Below, one piece after another: positions 63,364-64,000 of a stretch of 64,000 bases of DNA. The stretch is from Blastopirellula sediminis (GTDB lineage: Bacteria > Planctomycetota > Planctomycetia > Pirellulales > Pirellulaceae): contig NZ_JAJKFT010000010.1 in the NCBI RefSeq assembly GCF_020966755.1, forward strand, positions 3,477,513 to 3,541,512. The letters are read 5' to 3'. The notes below the pieces were generated by a model. The model saw nothing but the letters and a program-made list of their open reading frames with translations. It had not been told where the DNA came from and did no database searches. Within the stretch, counting starts at the first letter, position 1, and every line of letters begins with the position of its first letter. The translations under genes were made by a program, and so were the position numbers.

Positions 63364-64000
63364 GTGTCATTTCGGACGTCACCGGTCACAGAGTCCCCAA
63401 ACCAGCCGTCGCTCGAAGAGCAGATCGAAACGCTCAAAAAGCGACTGGCCGAAGCCCAGAAGTTCACCGCTCTCGGCGAACTGATGAGCTCGACCACGCA
63501 CGAATTCAACAATGTCCTGACCTCGATCATCAACTACGCCCAGATGGGACTTCGCCATCAGGACGAAGCGACCCGCAACCGCTGCTTTGAGAAAATCATG
63601 GCCGCCGGGAACCGCGCGGCGAAGATTACCACCGGCGTGCTCGGCATGGCCCGCAACCGCAGCGATCGCCGCGAACCGACCGACCTGGCGCCGCTGGTCC
63701 AGGACGCGGTGATGCTGCTCGAACGCGAAATGCAGAAGTATCGAGTTGAACTGGACGTCCAGATCGAGACGACGGCCCCTGCTCTGGCGATCGGCAACCA
63801 GATCCAGCAAGTGCTGCTGAACCTGATGATCAATGCGCGTCAGGCGATGCCCAAAGGGGGCCGCCTGGTGATTCGTCTGTCGCAGGACGAAGATGGCGCG
63901 GTGAGCCTAATGGTCCGTGATAGCGGCACCGGGATCCCGGCCGATCAGTTACCGAAGATCTTCGATCCTTTCTTCTCGACGAAATCGGGCCCCGATGAAA
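63364..64000 (+). CDS. Histidine kinase, NtrB-like, cut by the window end
   Basis: The reading frame starts at GTG 63364, five bases after an AGGA ribosome-binding site, and runs off the window; at least 212 residues are visible. A coiled-coil start (EEQIETLKKRLAEAQKFTAL) leads to the phosphoacceptor segment GELMSSTTHEFNNVLTSI. The HATPase domain has NQIQQVLLNLMINARQAMP and VRDSGTGIP, then FDPFFSTK. There is no membrane helix or sensor domain in the visible part, so it is probably cytoplasmic and may take its input from another protein. The rest lies outside the window. Confidence 0.85.
   Translation, partial: MSFRTSPVTESPNQPSLEEQIETLKKRLAEAQKFTALGELMSSTTHEFNNVLTSIINYAQMGLRHQDEATRNRCFEKIMAAGNRAAKITTGVLGMARNRSDRREPTDLAPLVQDAVMLLEREMQKYRVELDVQIETTAPALAIGNQIQQVLLNLMINARQAMPKGGRLVIRLSQDEDGAVSLMVRDSGTGIPADQLPKIFDPFFSTKSGPDE

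Noticed and set aside
63153-63533. Longer versions of the small minus-strand gene near the right end
   Set aside because: The added residues are Ser/Arg-rich and run over the ribosome-binding site and start of the divergent histidine kinase gene.

Overview
The window looks like chromosomal DNA of a planctomycete of the Pirellulaceae (Blastopirellula, Bremerella or Rhodopirellula type). I infer this from the gene content, not from a database search. Indicators are a pilin-leader DUF1559 protein followed by a small carboxypeptidase-regulatory-like lipoprotein, a planctomycete-type two-haem cytochrome c protein, a Ser/Thr kinase with the extra N-terminal segment common in the phylum, twin SUMF1/FGE-like proteins, two GT39-type membrane glycosyltransferases, futalosine-pathway menaquinone synthesis, and several families of short palindromic intergenic repeats. 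I see no rRNA, tRNA, CRISPR array, prophage or intact insertion sequence.

Layout. 0-4.6 kb: plus-strand cluster of a membrane-anchored protein, a CpsD-like P-loop protein with a changed Walker A, an ExeA-like AAA ATPase and a GT39-like glycosyltransferase, probably for envelope polysaccharide or secretion. 4.6-5.7 kb: exported HEAT-like protein. 5.8-8.8 kb: tight minus-strand operon of an FAD/NAD(P) oxidoreductase, a radical SAM protein and a calcineurin-like protein lacking its first metal motif. 9.0-12.3 kb: CheB, ThiO, a DUF2064 protein and a glutaredoxin. 12.5-20.2 kb: Ser/Thr kinase, HExxH protein, two-haem cytochrome, a GT39/GT2 pair and a zinc-ribbon protein. 20.2-28.3 kb: His-rich lipoprotein, Gly/Trp-rich TPR protein, a 51-residue protein, Dps, a baeRF protein behind a sigma-54-like promoter, tandem phosphate-type porins and an RbfA-like protein. 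28.4-30.1 kb: tandem inositol-monophosphatase-type enzymes. 30.1-30.75 kb: a non-coding tandem array with a unit of about 78 bp, interrupted by palindromes. 31.1-37.0 kb: DUF1559/lipoprotein pair, DinB, a DJ-1/DUF6714 fusion and twin SUMF1 proteins. 37.1-39.8 kb: a persulfide/sulfite detoxification module (ArsR regulator, CstB-like dioxygenase-rhodanese, TauE exporter) with matching operators before the regulator and the enzyme. 39.9-46 kb: SGNH plus alpha/beta hydrolase fusion, PstS-like lipoprotein, VapBC-like pair, SulP transporter. 46.1-51.1 kb: rpmB, gatC, gatA, gatB, a SAM hydroxide adenosyltransferase and a stand-alone copy of its C-terminal domain. 51.2-64 kb: bioA, mqnE, an esterase, recG, rnhA, a haem-motif sensor kinase, priA, nadD, a small conserved protein and the start of a second histidine kinase cut by the window edge.

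The most coherent system is the sulfur module: sulfide-derived persulfide is oxidised, sulfane sulfur is handled by the rhodanese domain, and sulfite is exported, with an ArsR repressor probably sensing reactive sulfur. The least explained items are the 5.8-8.8 kb operon, the 30 kb repeat array, and the 78-bp inverted repeat found four times between genes.
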